Shown in pieces: positions 41,286 through 49,387 of a DNA stretch of 64,000 nt. This DNA is from RCIO01 sp965232405 (GTDB lineage: Bacteria; Pseudomonadota; Alphaproteobacteria; Rhizobiales; Rhizobiaceae), in NCBI GenBank assembly GCA_965232405.1, contig OZ246966.1, positions 3,804,611-3,868,610 of the forward strand, given 5' to 3'. A program made the position numbers and the translations under genes. Within the stretch, counting starts at the first letter, position 1, and each line of letters starts with the position of its first letter. The notes below the pieces were generated by a model. It did no database searches. It saw only the letters and a program-made list of their open reading frames with translations, and was not told where the DNA came from.

Positions 41286-42122
41286 GTGGCCGATCTTCAA
41301 AGCACATTCTTCCGCGCTGAGCGGCGCGGTGCGACAGTCCATCTGGTGATGGATCGCGCTGACCGCTCCAACGCGATGTCGCCCGACTTCTGGGCCGACC
41401 TGCCACGGCTCATGGATGAACTGGCGAAAGACGAGACCGTGCGCTGCGCCGTGATCTCAGGCGAAGGCCGTAACTTTACCGGTGGCATGGATTTGTCGGC
41501 ATTCGGTGACATTGCCAAGCTGTTCGAGCAGGAACCGGGCCGCGCGGCCCATGCCATGCGCCAGACCATTCTGGCCCTGCAGGATGCTTTCAACGCTATC
41601 GAGCGTGCCCCCTTCCCCGTAATCGCCACGATCCACGGCGCCTGCATCGGAGCCGGGGTCGACCTCATCACCGCATGCGACATGCGGGTTGCCTCCGCCG
41701 ACGCCTTCTTCGCCATCGAGGAAATTCATATTGGCATGGCCGCCGATGTCGGAACGCTTCAGCGCCTGCCCAAGCTGATTGCGCCTGCGGTCGCTGCCGA
41801 ACTCGCCTATTCCGGCCGCCGCTTCTCGGCTGCTGAGGCAAAGGAGTTTGGATTGGTATCGGCCGTCCACGATACCCCGGAAGCGGTATTGCAGGCGGCG
41901 CTCGAACTCGCGGATCAGATTTCGAAAAAATCGCCGCTGGCGATTGCCGGCATCAAGCGCAACCTCGCTTATGCACGCGATCATTCCGTTGCCGACGGGC
42001 TGGACTACATTGCGACGTGGAATGGCGGCATGCTCAGGCCTGCCGATCTGATGTCGGCGGTGCAGGCAAAGATGGCCAAGCATGAAGCCGAGTTTGCGGA
42101 TCTGCTGAAGAAGGACGGCTGA
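41286..42122 (+). CDS. Crotonase family, dienoyl-CoA isomerase-like
   Basis: About 278 residues. GRNFTGGMDLSAF (about 60) and TIHGACIGAGVDLITACD (about 115) form the oxyanion hole. The segment FFAIEEIHIGMAADVGTLQR carries a glutamate and an aspartate at the positions of the catalytic pair of delta(3,5)-delta(2,4)-dienoyl-CoA isomerase (ECH1). This enzyme is used in beta-oxidation of unsaturated fatty acids. GTG 41286 is chosen because GGGAGG precedes it; ATG 41271 has no ribosome-binding site. It is close to the secreted protein gene but no functional tie is obvious. Confidence 0.88.
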   Translation: MADLQSTFFRAERRGATVHLVMDRADRSNAMSPDFWADLPRLMDELAKDETVRCAVISGEGRNFTGGMDLSAFGDIAKLFEQEPGRAAHAMRQTILALQDAFNAIERAPFPVIATIHGACIGAGVDLITACDMRVASADAFFAIEEIHIGMAADVGTLQRLPKLIAPAVAAELAYSGRRFSAAEAKEFGLVSAVHDTPEAVLQAALELADQISKKSPLAIAGIKRNLAYARDHSVADGLDYIATWNGGMLRPADLMSAVQAKMAKHEAEFADLLKKDG

Positions 42123-42137
42123 TCGGGTAACCGCCGC

Positions 42138-42569
42138 TCAGGCAGCTGACCAGTCCGGATACTTCGCTTTCATCCGCTCGACCGAGTCTTTCACGATCGC
42201 CGAAAGCGCGTCGCGATCCACTTTCTCAAGACTGGAGAGGTAGAGGCATGACACGCTGTGTTTGTGTTTGCCGAGACGCACCAGTTCATCCGCATATGGC
42301 TTGAAACCCGGCATGACATAGACCGTCAGAGCCGATTTGCGCGGCGAAAACCCGGTCAGGCACATCTCGCCCTCGCGGCCGGAATCGTAGCGGTAGTGGT
42401 AGCGCCCGTAACCGATGATGCTCGTTCCCCACATCTGCGGTGCGAGCCCGGTCGCGTCATTCATCAGCGTCAGCAGTTGCTGCGCCTCGCGCCGCCGCTT
42501 TTCCGGTTCGATCGTGCCAAGGAATGTCTCGACGCTGGCGCCGATTGGAACGGTCTTGTTGTCTGACAC
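42138..42569 (-). CDS. DUF1801 domain protein
   Basis: 143 residues. The family segment is visible as MWGTSIIGYGRYHYRYDSG followed by GFSPRKSALTVYVMPG and, further on, GKHKHSVSCLYLSSLEKVD. DUF1801/YdhG-like proteins have no agreed function. It starts 4 bases after the stop of the sterol-desaturase-like gene, so it is the last gene of a three-gene operon. Confidence 0.87.
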   Translation of the reverse strand: MSDNKTVPIGASVETFLGTIEPEKRRREAQQLLTLMNDATGLAPQMWGTSIIGYGRYHYRYDSGREGEMCLTGFSPRKSALTVYVMPGFKPYADELVRLGKHKHSVSCLYLSSLEKVDRDALSAIVKDSVERMKAKYPDWSAA

Positions 42570-42573
42570 GGCC

Positions 42574-43533
42574 CTATTCCGCCGGCGTCAGGCCGGCTCT
42601 GTCGGCGTCTGGCAGGCCCGGCTTTCCGGCTTCCTGCGGGTTGCGTCTCACATAGGACGCCTTGAGGCTCTCGGATGTGTCGCGCGAACCGTCATGGCTC
42701 CAGCCGGGTGGCGCAAAAAGATAACCCAGCCTCTGGCGCAAGGTGAGGCCGGGGCGGAACGCATCGCGGAACATGCCGATCCATTCGTGGAAAGCCACCT
42801 TCACCGGATTGAACGTGCCGAGGTTCTTCACGATGCCGTAGCGCGGTTGGTCTTCCTCAAGCTCCTCCACGAACGTGCCGAACATGCGGTCCCAGATGAT
42901 CAGCGTGCCGGCATAATTGGCATCGAGGTAACGCGGATTGGTTGCGTGGTGCACCCTGTGGTGCGACGGCGTGTTGAAGATCGCCTCGATCGGCCGCCAC
43001 ATCTTGCCGATGGTCTCGGTGTGGATCCAGAACTGCCAGACCAGATTGAAGCCGAAAACGAACGCAATCACCGCCGGATGAAAGCCGAGCAGCACCAGCG
43101 GCGCCTGGAGAACGAACATGCCGGTAAACAGGCCCGTCCAGCTCTGCCTGAGCGCGGTGGAGAGATTGTAGTGCTGGCTGGAATGGTGATTGACGTGTTC
43201 GGCCCACACCCAGCGCACCCGGTGTGCGATGCGGTGGTACCAGTAGTAGCGCAGGTCATCGAGCAGGAAGGCCACGACAAAGACCCAGATGCCCAGTCCG
43301 AGATCGAAGAAGCGGAACTGCCACAACCACACCAGCGCCGTATAGGATACGACGCCGAGCAGAATGCCGGCAACGACGTTTCCCGTACCCATGAGCAGGC
43401 TGGTTAGCGTGTCCCTTGTTTCGAATTCGCCCTTCGCACGGCCGCTCCGCACCAGAAACAGCTCAATCAGGATCGCCAAAACAAAAAAGGGAATCGCAAG
43501 TTGGGTGACAGAGGGAAAGCTGTATTCATCCAT
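42574..43533 (-). CDS. Sterol desaturase/fatty acid hydroxylase superfamily protein
   Basis: 319 residues with four to six membrane helices and the histidine boxes of the superfamily: YWYHRIAHRVRW (about 108), HVNHHSSQHYN (about 123), and FNTPSHHRVHHATNPRY (about 208). These bind two irons in integral-membrane oxygenases that hydroxylate or desaturate lipids. The start ATG 43533 is preceded by AAGGAGAGAAGG. Substrate unknown; hopanoid, ornithine-lipid or sterol-like lipids are possible by family. Confidence 0.9.
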   Translation of the reverse strand: MDEYSFPSVTQLAIPFFVLAILIELFLVRSGRAKGEFETRDTLTSLLMGTGNVVAGILLGVVSYTALVWLWQFRFFDLGLGIWVFVVAFLLDDLRYYWYHRIAHRVRWVWAEHVNHHSSQHYNLSTALRQSWTGLFTGMFVLQAPLVLLGFHPAVIAFVFGFNLVWQFWIHTETIGKMWRPIEAIFNTPSHHRVHHATNPRYLDANYAGTLIIWDRMFGTFVEELEEDQPRYGIVKNLGTFNPVKVAFHEWIGMFRDAFRPGLTLRQRLGYLFAPPGWSHDGSRDTSESLKASYVRRNPQEAGKPGLPDADRAGLTPAE

Positions 43534-43966
43534 GGACCTTCTCTCCTTCGATGCATGGCCGAGACGCACCCAATAGCCCTGCCACCGCCTCGGCATCTTT
43601 CTCACTGGCAAAGCTGAAAGGGCCACCATGCCAGGTCATATCGCTTAACATGAGCCGGACGGTGTTTCCGTCGCGATCCGCGCGCAAACCGGTCTCATCC
43701 GGCGAAACGATCCGCGTCAGAAACCTGTCGCCCAATGCGGAAACGATCCCTGCCCGGCCGTCCTTGAGCGCAAGGAATGCCGCATGACCCTGTTCGGTGA
43801 TCCAGACATTGCCGACCTCAATGTCGGCGAAATCATGCGCGAAGCGCTGACGCGCGGCATCAGCACTCTCCAGCTTCGCGGTTGTGGTTCCACCGCTCAG
43901 ATGTACGGCGATCACGATTGCCGAAATGCCGACAACCACCATCGCGACCAGCAGGGTTAAGCTCAT
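43526..43966 (-). CDS. Hypothetical membrane-anchored protein of the sterol-desaturase operon
   Basis: 146 residues. One N-terminal transmembrane helix (LTLLVAMVVVGISAIVIAVH) is followed by a soluble part with HDFADIEVGNVWITEQGHAA and LMLSDMTWHGGPFSFASEKD. The start ATG 43966 has GGGAGGA directly before it; ATG 44011 lacks a ribosome-binding site. It overlaps the desaturase start by 8 bases. No family recognised. Immediately upstream is a large palindrome. Confidence 0.75.
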   Translation of the reverse strand: MSLTLLVAMVVVGISAIVIAVHLSGGTTTAKLESADAARQRFAHDFADIEVGNVWITEQGHAAFLALKDGRAGIVSALGDRFLTRIVSPDETGLRADRDGNTVRLMLSDMTWHGGPFSFASEKDAEAVAGLLGASRPCIEGEKVHG

Positions 43967-44016
43967 TCCTCCCGGCTCTCCTCTTGAGCCGAATTCAATG
44001 AATTCTGCCATATTCG

Positions 44017-44038
44017 CTTTTGACGTAAACGTCAAAAG
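44017..44038. promoter_or_regulatory. 22-bp perfect palindrome, candidate MerR-type operator
   Basis: Arms CTTTTGACGT and ACGTCAAAAG with a 2-base AA centre form a perfect palindrome about 50 bases upstream of the hypothetical/sterol-desaturase/DUF1801 operon. On the minus strand the TTGACG in its arm can be a -35 with TATGGC 17 bases further, so the operator would lie between promoter elements as MerR-family sites do. ACGT-N2-ACGT cores are known for LiuR-type MerR regulators of acyl-CoA catabolism. The regulator is not in this window. A second palindrome, GAATTCA-A-TGAATTC, lies at 43991-44005. Confidence 0.6.
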
Positions 44039-44044
44039 AGGCCG

Positions 44045-44875
44045 CTACCATCCGCGCATAGCCTTCACCAACAGCAGAATGTGCGTTCGCGCTGCCGAGA
44101 TCTCCGGCGACCGCTCAAGCGCGCGGTCGGCATTCCTCCCAATCGCCTTCAATTGTGCCGGAATCAGTGCAAGCGGCAGAAAAGCCGGCCGCAGCGACTG
44201 TGGCAGACCGGTAGCATGGGCGGCAAATTGAGCGAGATGCTCCTGCGCCAGGGCAACCGTGGCTCGCACGGCGTTCACCAAGCCTTCCTTGTTGTCCCCT
44301 GAGATCAGTTGCTCATGCGACGCACCGACCGAAGCGAGAAGATCGGCAGGCAAGAAACTTTGCCCGCGCGCGCGATGAAGTGGCAGCAGGCGCAGCAGCC
44401 CGGTGATCGCCTGCGCACATCCTGCATGACCGGACGCTTCCGCATGGTTTGCCGCCGCGTCGCAATCGAGAATGAACGCTGCAAGCTGGATGAGTGTGGA
44501 TGCGGTTTCGCCGCAATAGCCTTCCAGAGTTGCCCTGTCCGGCATGGGGTCGTCATAAAGATCGAATATCCGCGCATCGAGCATGCGGTCGAATGCGGAG
44601 ACCGGCAGGTGGTGCGTGCTGATCGTCTCAATCAGCGCATCGGCAAGCGGATTGCCGGTGGACGCTCCGGAGGTGATCGCGTCGCGCCACCATTGCAACC
44701 GCACCTCGCCGGCCATCGGTTCGCGGATCTTGTCGCGGATTGCGGCAATCTCGGCATTAAAGACATAGAGCGCGGTCAAGGCCGGGCGTTTGTCCACCGG
44801 CGCGTAAAGCGTGGTCAGATAGCGCTCGCGGTCGGTTTCGCGAAGCCGGTCCGCCAGATGCGTGCCGCCAGCCAT
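44045..44875 (-). CDS. Phytoene/squalene synthase-fold protein, NDUFAF6-like
   Basis: 276 residues with the all-alpha isoprenoid-synthase fold: YLTTLYAPVDKRPALTALY at the start and GEVRLQWWRDAI (about 58), a segment shared with mitochondrial NDUFAF6. The two aspartate-rich DxxxD motifs of real phytoene/squalene synthases are not present (the corresponding places read NAEIAAIRD and QAITGLLRL), so prenyl-transfer activity is doubtful. It overlaps no gene but starts one base after the stop of the Mth938 gene. A role in respiratory complex I biogenesis is inferred from relatives. Confidence 0.82.
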   Translation of the reverse strand: MAGGTHLADRLRETDRERYLTTLYAPVDKRPALTALYVFNAEIAAIRDKIREPMAGEVRLQWWRDAITSGASTGNPLADALIETISTHHLPVSAFDRMLDARIFDLYDDPMPDRATLEGYCGETASTLIQLAAFILDCDAAANHAEASGHAGCAQAITGLLRLLPLHRARGQSFLPADLLASVGASHEQLISGDNKEGLVNAVRATVALAQEHLAQFAAHATGLPQSLRPAFLPLALIPAQLKAIGRNADRALERSPEISAARTHILLLVKAMRGW

Positions 44876-44876
44876 C

Positions 44877-45266
44877 TCAATCGACCGCGATCAACGCCGC
44901 AGCGACCGCCCTGTCCTCAGCCAGAAGCACATTGTAGGTGCGCACGGCCGCACCGGTGGACATCACATCCGCAGCGATTCGGGTCTCCGACAGCGCCTCG
45001 CGCAGCGGCTTGGGCAGGCGCATGATGTCGTGCCCTGCCCCCACAAGCAGGATCTCGATGTCGGCGGCATCATCAAAGACCTTGGCTAGTCGCTCGACAT
45101 CGATATCTGAAGGCGAAACGGCATCCCAGCCGTGAATGCCCGAAGGCAGGCAAAGCAGCGACCCGCGATGCGACATGTCGGCGAAGCGGAAGCCGCCATT
45201 GCCGTAAGCGTCAATCGGCGCCCGGCCCGGAAAATGCGCCTCGCGGATGACGATACCCGCGCTCAT
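44877..45266 (-). CDS. Mth938-like (NDUFAF3-related) protein
   Basis: 129 residues. IDAYGNGGFRFADMSHRGSL and the core DIEILLVGAGHDIMRLPKPL with RIAADVMSTGAAVRTYNVLL are typical of the Mth938/DUF498 family. The eukaryotic member NDUFAF3 assists complex I assembly in mitochondria. It sits 5 bases after the secDF stop and directly before the phytoene-synthase-like gene, an order common in alphaproteobacteria. Confidence 0.9.
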   Translation of the reverse strand: MSAGIVIREAHFPGRAPIDAYGNGGFRFADMSHRGSLLCLPSGIHGWDAVSPSDIDVERLAKVFDDAADIEILLVGAGHDIMRLPKPLREALSETRIAADVMSTGAAVRTYNVLLAEDRAVAAALIAVD

Positions 45267-45271
45267 AACGC

Positions 45272-47830
45272 CTAAGCCTGCGACGTTTCAGCGGGCGGCG
45301 TATCCGGCTTGTGCTCGATGCTCTGTCCGAAATTCTCCGGGCGCAGCTTGAAGAGGATCAGCAGCGGTCCGGCGATGAAGATCGACGAATACGTGCCGAT
45401 GATGACGCCGAAGATCATGGCGATCGTGAAGGACGCAATTACCTCACCGCCGAAGAGCCAGAGCGCGAAGAGCGCGACCAGTGTCGTAGCGGCGGTCAGC
45501 GTCGTGCGCGACAGCGTCTGATTGATGGTCAGGTCGATCAGGTCGGGCAGCGGCATCTTCTTGAACTTGCGCAGGTTTTCGCGGATGCGGTCGTAAACGA
45601 CGACCGTATCGTTGATCGAATAACCGACCACTGTAAGCACCGCCGCGATACTGCTCAGATTGAATTCGAGACCGAGCACGACATAGAATCCGATAACCAT
45701 GATCACGTCGTGCAACGTCGCAGCGATAGCGCCGATGGCGAACTGCCACTCGAATCTGAGCCAGATATACACCAGCATCGCAAACAGCGCCGCGATGACG
45801 GCAATCGTGCCGGCGCGCGCCAACTCGGCCGAAATGGTCGGCCCGACCACCTCAACCCGTCGGAACTCGTAATCGTCGGCCAGTTCGTTCTGAACCAGTT
45901 GCATGGCCGACTGCTCGGCGGCGTCGCCGCCGTCCTGCGCACCGATGCGGATAAGCAGATCGTTGGGCGCACCAAACTCCTGCACCTGCACTTCGCCAAG
46001 GTTCAGGCCCTCAAGACGTGAGCGCACGTCGGATATGTCCGCTGTTTCCTGCTTCGACTGCACCTCGATCAGCGATCCGCCACGGAAGTCGATGCCCATA
46101 TTCATCTGCACGGTGAAGAACAGCACAGTCGCAATCACCGCCAGCGCGGCCGAAGCCGTGAAGGTGAAGTTGCGGAAGCGCATGAAACCGATCGTGGTGT
46201 TGTCGGGGACGAATTTCACCACACCGCGCGGAAGCTCGGTCGGCTTGGTGCGGCGAACCCACATCGCGATCAGCCAGCGGGTCAGCAGGAAGGCGGTGAA
46301 GACGGTGGTGACGATACCGATCGCCAGCGTAACAGCGAAGCCGCGGATCGGACCGGAACCCAGATAGAACATGATCACCGCGGCGATGAATGTCGTCACA
46401 TTGGCGTCGATGATGGTCGACATTGCGTTGCGGAAGCCGGCGTCCAGCGACTGGATGACCGAGCGGCCGTTCGCCCTTTCCTCGCGCACGCGTTCGAAAA
46501 TGATGACGTTGGAGTCCACTGCCATACCGATGGTGAGCACGATGCCCGCAATACCGGGCAGCGTCAGCGTCGCGCCAAGGCCGGAAAGAATGCCGATAAT
46601 CATCGCCACATTGGCGATGAGCGCAACGTTGGCGATGATACCGAGCGTGCCATAGGCAAGCACCATGAACACAACCACGCCGACCGAAGCGATGATGGCG
46701 GCGATTTCACCGGCTGCAATGGAGTCGGCACCCAGGCTTGGACCGACAGTGCGCTCCTCTACGATCGTCAGGTCGGCAGGAAGCGCGCCGGCGCGCAGCA
46801 GCACGGCAAGGTCGTTGGCGCTCTCAACAGAGAAGCTACCGGAAATTTGACCTGTGCCGCCAAGGATCGGTTCACGGATCTGCGGCGCGGAAATGACCTG
46901 ATCGTCGAGGATGATCGCAAACAGGCGCCCGACATTCTGCTGCGTGGCCTGACCGAAACGCGTGGCGCCCTGATTGTCGAAGCGGAAGGAAACAACCGGC
47001 TCGTTGGTGCGCGAATCGAACGTCGCCTGCGCATCAACGAGGTTTTCGCCCGAAACGATAACCCTGGTTTCGATCAAATATGGGATCGGCGGATCGTCGG
47101 TGGAGTAGAGAACTTCCGTGCCTGCAGGCGGCCTGCCCTGCAACGCGTCTTCCGCGCTCATCGTCTGATCGACAAAGCGGAAAGTCAGCTTGGCAGTCTG
47201 GCCGAGAATGTCTTTCAGGCGCTGCGGATCGTCCAGGCCGGGCACCTGAACCAGAATGCGGTCATCACCCTGGCGCTGAATGATGGGTTCGGTTGTGCCC
47301 AGTTCGTTGACACGACGGCCAATGACTTCGACCGACTGGCTGACGGCCGAAACCAGATGGTAGTTGATGCCTTCGTCCGTGAGCGTGAAGCGCAGCAGGC
47401 CGGGCTCAGGCTCACTGAACTCGATCTCGGTGATCGCGCCGGCGCCGAATACGCCGGTTGACACTGGCTCGGTTAGCGACGCAACGGCTTCCTTCGCCGC
47501 CTCGATGTCGGCGGCATCGCGGATACGGACCTGAACCGACGTGCCGCTGCCCGAAAGACCCGTATAGCCAATACGCTCCTCGCGAAGCAGGGTGCGAACG
47601 TCGTCGCGCACCACTTCCAGCCGATCGGCAAGCAGCTTTTCGCGGTCAACCTGCAGCAGAATGTGAGAGCCGCCCCGAAGATCGAGGCCGAGCGTCATCG
47701 GCTGTTTGGGTGACCAGTCCGGCAGGCTGTCGCGCGTCGACTGCGGCAGGATGTTCGGCACTGCGAACGCGATGCCGACGAGCACCAAGAGCCAGATACC
47801 GATCGACTGCCAGCGCGAAAAATAGAGCAT
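45272..47830 (-). CDS. secDF: Protein translocase subunit SecDF (fused)
   Basis: 852 residues; SecD and SecF are one chain. The SecD half has TLGLDLRGGSHILLQVD (about 45), the periplasmic domain to about 330, and six membrane segments with IAGIVLTIGMAVDSNVIIFERVREE (central part, about 430). The SecF half begins near 540 with MGIDFRGGSLIEVQ and ends with six helices including VVGYSINDTVVVYDRIREN. Fusion is normal in rhizobia. It uses proton flow to pull exported proteins through SecYEG. It follows yajC on the same strand. Confidence 0.96.
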   Translation of the reverse strand: MLYFSRWQSIGIWLLVLVGIAFAVPNILPQSTRDSLPDWSPKQPMTLGLDLRGGSHILLQVDREKLLADRLEVVRDDVRTLLREERIGYTGLSGSGTSVQVRIRDAADIEAAKEAVASLTEPVSTGVFGAGAITEIEFSEPEPGLLRFTLTDEGINYHLVSAVSQSVEVIGRRVNELGTTEPIIQRQGDDRILVQVPGLDDPQRLKDILGQTAKLTFRFVDQTMSAEDALQGRPPAGTEVLYSTDDPPIPYLIETRVIVSGENLVDAQATFDSRTNEPVVSFRFDNQGATRFGQATQQNVGRLFAIILDDQVISAPQIREPILGGTGQISGSFSVESANDLAVLLRAGALPADLTIVEERTVGPSLGADSIAAGEIAAIIASVGVVVFMVLAYGTLGIIANVALIANVAMIIGILSGLGATLTLPGIAGIVLTIGMAVDSNVIIFERVREERANGRSVIQSLDAGFRNAMSTIIDANVTTFIAAVIMFYLGSGPIRGFAVTLAIGIVTTVFTAFLLTRWLIAMWVRRTKPTELPRGVVKFVPDNTTIGFMRFRNFTFTASAALAVIATVLFFTVQMNMGIDFRGGSLIEVQSKQETADISDVRSRLEGLNLGEVQVQEFGAPNDLLIRIGAQDGGDAAEQSAMQLVQNELADDYEFRRVEVVGPTISAELARAGTIAVIAALFAMLVYIWLRFEWQFAIGAIAATLHDVIMVIGFYVVLGLEFNLSSIAAVLTVVGYSINDTVVVYDRIRENLRKFKKMPLPDLIDLTINQTLSRTTLTAATTLVALFALWLFGGEVIASFTIAMIFGVIIGTYSSIFIAGPLLILFKLRPENFGQSIEHKPDTPPAETSQA

Positions 47831-47875
47831 AGGGATTGTCCGTTAGCGGCTAACCGCGATGCGCCCCGAAGGCGG

Positions 47876-48223
47876 CTATTTCTTGGCGCTTTTGGCGTTC
47901 TGGTTGGCGACGGGCTCGCCTTTGACCCGCACGTCCGAAATCGTCGCGCGCAGCGCCGTCACCTTGGTGCCGCCGCCCAGATCGATTTCGAGCTCGTTGT
48001 CGTCGATCACCTTGGTGACCTTGCCCACCAGACCGCCGCCAGTGACAACGGCGTCGCCGCGCCGAATGGCCGCCAGCATCTCGCCCCGCTTTTTCATCTG
48101 TTGCCGCTGCGGGCGGATGATCAGCAGATACATGATCACGAAAATGAGGACAAAAGGCAGAATGCTGACCAGAATATCGGGCCCGCCGGCGCCGGTTTGC
48201 GCGTATGCCGGTGTCACAAACAT
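47876..48223 (-). CDS. yajC: Preprotein translocase subunit YajC
   Basis: 115 residues. One membrane helix (ILVSILPFVLIFVIMYLLII) is followed by RPQRQQMKKRGEML, the YajC signature, and GDAVVTGGGLVGKVTKVIDD. The start ATG 48223 (MFVTPAYAQ) has CAGGAG at the right distance. It forms the SecDF-YajC complex with the next gene, 45 bases downstream. Confidence 0.95.
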   Translation of the reverse strand: MFVTPAYAQTGAGGPDILVSILPFVLIFVIMYLLIIRPQRQQMKKRGEMLAAIRRGDAVVTGGGLVGKVTKVIDDNELEIDLGGGTKVTALRATISDVRVKGEPVANQNAKSAKK

Positions 48224-48284
48224 GGAATGCTCCTGAGAAATCGGGACGCGGGCCGCCGAAACGGGGCCCGTCAAATTCGGCGCG

Positions 48285-48312
48285 AATATAGTTGCTCGCG
48301 CCGCCTTTGCAA
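48285..48312 (-). promoter_or_regulatory. Candidate promoter of yajC-secDF
   Basis: On the minus strand TTGCAA (48307-48312) and TATATT (48285-48290) are spaced by 16 bases, 60 bases before the yajC start. This is the best sigma-70 match between divergent yajC and the DUF815 gene. Confidence 0.45.
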
Positions 48313-48397
48313 CCGACGAACAGGGCCTTTGCATGGCTTTTCGCGCCGCCGGACGCGTGTTAGAGGCCAAGCCGACAAATTGCTTTGTGACGGCTCA

Positions 48398-49285
48398 ATG
48401 AACGATCAACCCATCGATTCGCTAGGCAAGAAGCTCGACCGGGTCATTGCCGCGCTCGAGCGCATGGCGCCGGCGGCCGGCGAACTGGCCGATTTCGATG
48501 CCGCGGACTGCTTTGTCTGGAACGCCGAACTGGCTCGCCTTGAGCCGGTTGCGCGGGTCAACAGGATCGAAATCGAGCTGATCCGTGGTGTCGATCGCGT
48601 CCGCGATATCCTGCTTGACAATACGCAGCGTTTTGCCGCCGGACTGCCTGCCAACAACGTGTTGTTGTGGGGTGCACGCGGCATGGGCAAATCGTCGCTG
48701 GTAAAGGCGGCACATGCAGCGGTGAACGCGGGTGGTGACGCCGGCAAACCGCTCAAGCTGATCGAGATCCACCGCGAAGATATCGCTACCCTGCCCCGCC
48801 TTCTGGCAACGCTCAAATCGTCGCCGCACCGCTTCATCCTTTTCTGCGACGACCTGTCGTTCGACCAGGACGACACGTCGTACAAGTCGTTGAAGGCAGC
48901 GCTGGAAGGTGGCGTGGAAGGCCGACCGGACAATGTGGTCTTCTACGCCACGTCCAACCGCCGGCACCTTCTGCCGCGCGACATGATCGAGAATGAGCGC
49001 TCGACAGCCATCAACCCGTCGGAAGCGGTGGAAGAAAAGGTTTCCCTGTCAGACCGTTTCGGTCTGTGGCTTGGCTTCCACAAATGCTCGCAGGACGACT
49101 ATCTCGACATGATCGACGGTTACGTCCGCCACTACGGGCTGGAGATGGACCCCGAGACCCTGCGCGCCGAGGCACTGGAATGGGCGACAACTCGCGGTAG
49201 CCGATCGGGCCGCGTTGCCTGGCAGTTCATCCAGGACCTTGCAGGCCGGCTAGGCAAAAGGCTCGACGCTGGCCGCAACCCCTAA
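48398..49285 (+). CDS. DUF815 AAA+ ATPase
   Basis: 295 residues. Walker A GARGMGKSSLVKA (about 94), a Walker B-like FILFCDDLSFDQDD (about 150) and the sensor region VVFYATSNRRHLLPRD (about 188) place it in DUF815, a family of uncharacterised P-loop ATPases. The C-terminus carries an alpha-helical lid. ATG 48398 is the first in-frame start near the family N-terminus. It is divergent from yajC and convergent with the LytM gene. Role unknown. Confidence 0.9.
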   Translation: MNDQPIDSLGKKLDRVIAALERMAPAAGELADFDAADCFVWNAELARLEPVARVNRIEIELIRGVDRVRDILLDNTQRFAAGLPANNVLLWGARGMGKSSLVKAAHAAVNAGGDAGKPLKLIEIHREDIATLPRLLATLKSSPHRFILFCDDLSFDQDDTSYKSLKAALEGGVEGRPDNVVFYATSNRRHLLPRDMIENERSTAINPSEAVEEKVSLSDRFGLWLGFHKCSQDDYLDMIDGYVRHYGLEMDPETLRAEALEWATTRGSRSGRVAWQFIQDLAGRLGKRLDAGRNP

Positions 49286-49306
49286 AACACTGACACACAA
49301 AAGAAA

Positions 49307-49330
49307 TCCCCGCCCGGGCGGGGGCGGGGA
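49307..49330. terminator. GC-rich hairpin between convergent genes
   Basis: A 9-bp perfect stem (TCCCCGCCC with GGGCGGGGA) and 6-base loop sit between the DUF815 and LytM genes. No T-run follows, but AAA flanks both sides, so it may act in either direction. Confidence 0.55.
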
Positions 49331-49387
49331 AATCCGCGATCCGGACTGGAGGTCAGGCAGATCGCACGTTATTCCTTGATCTTGCGG

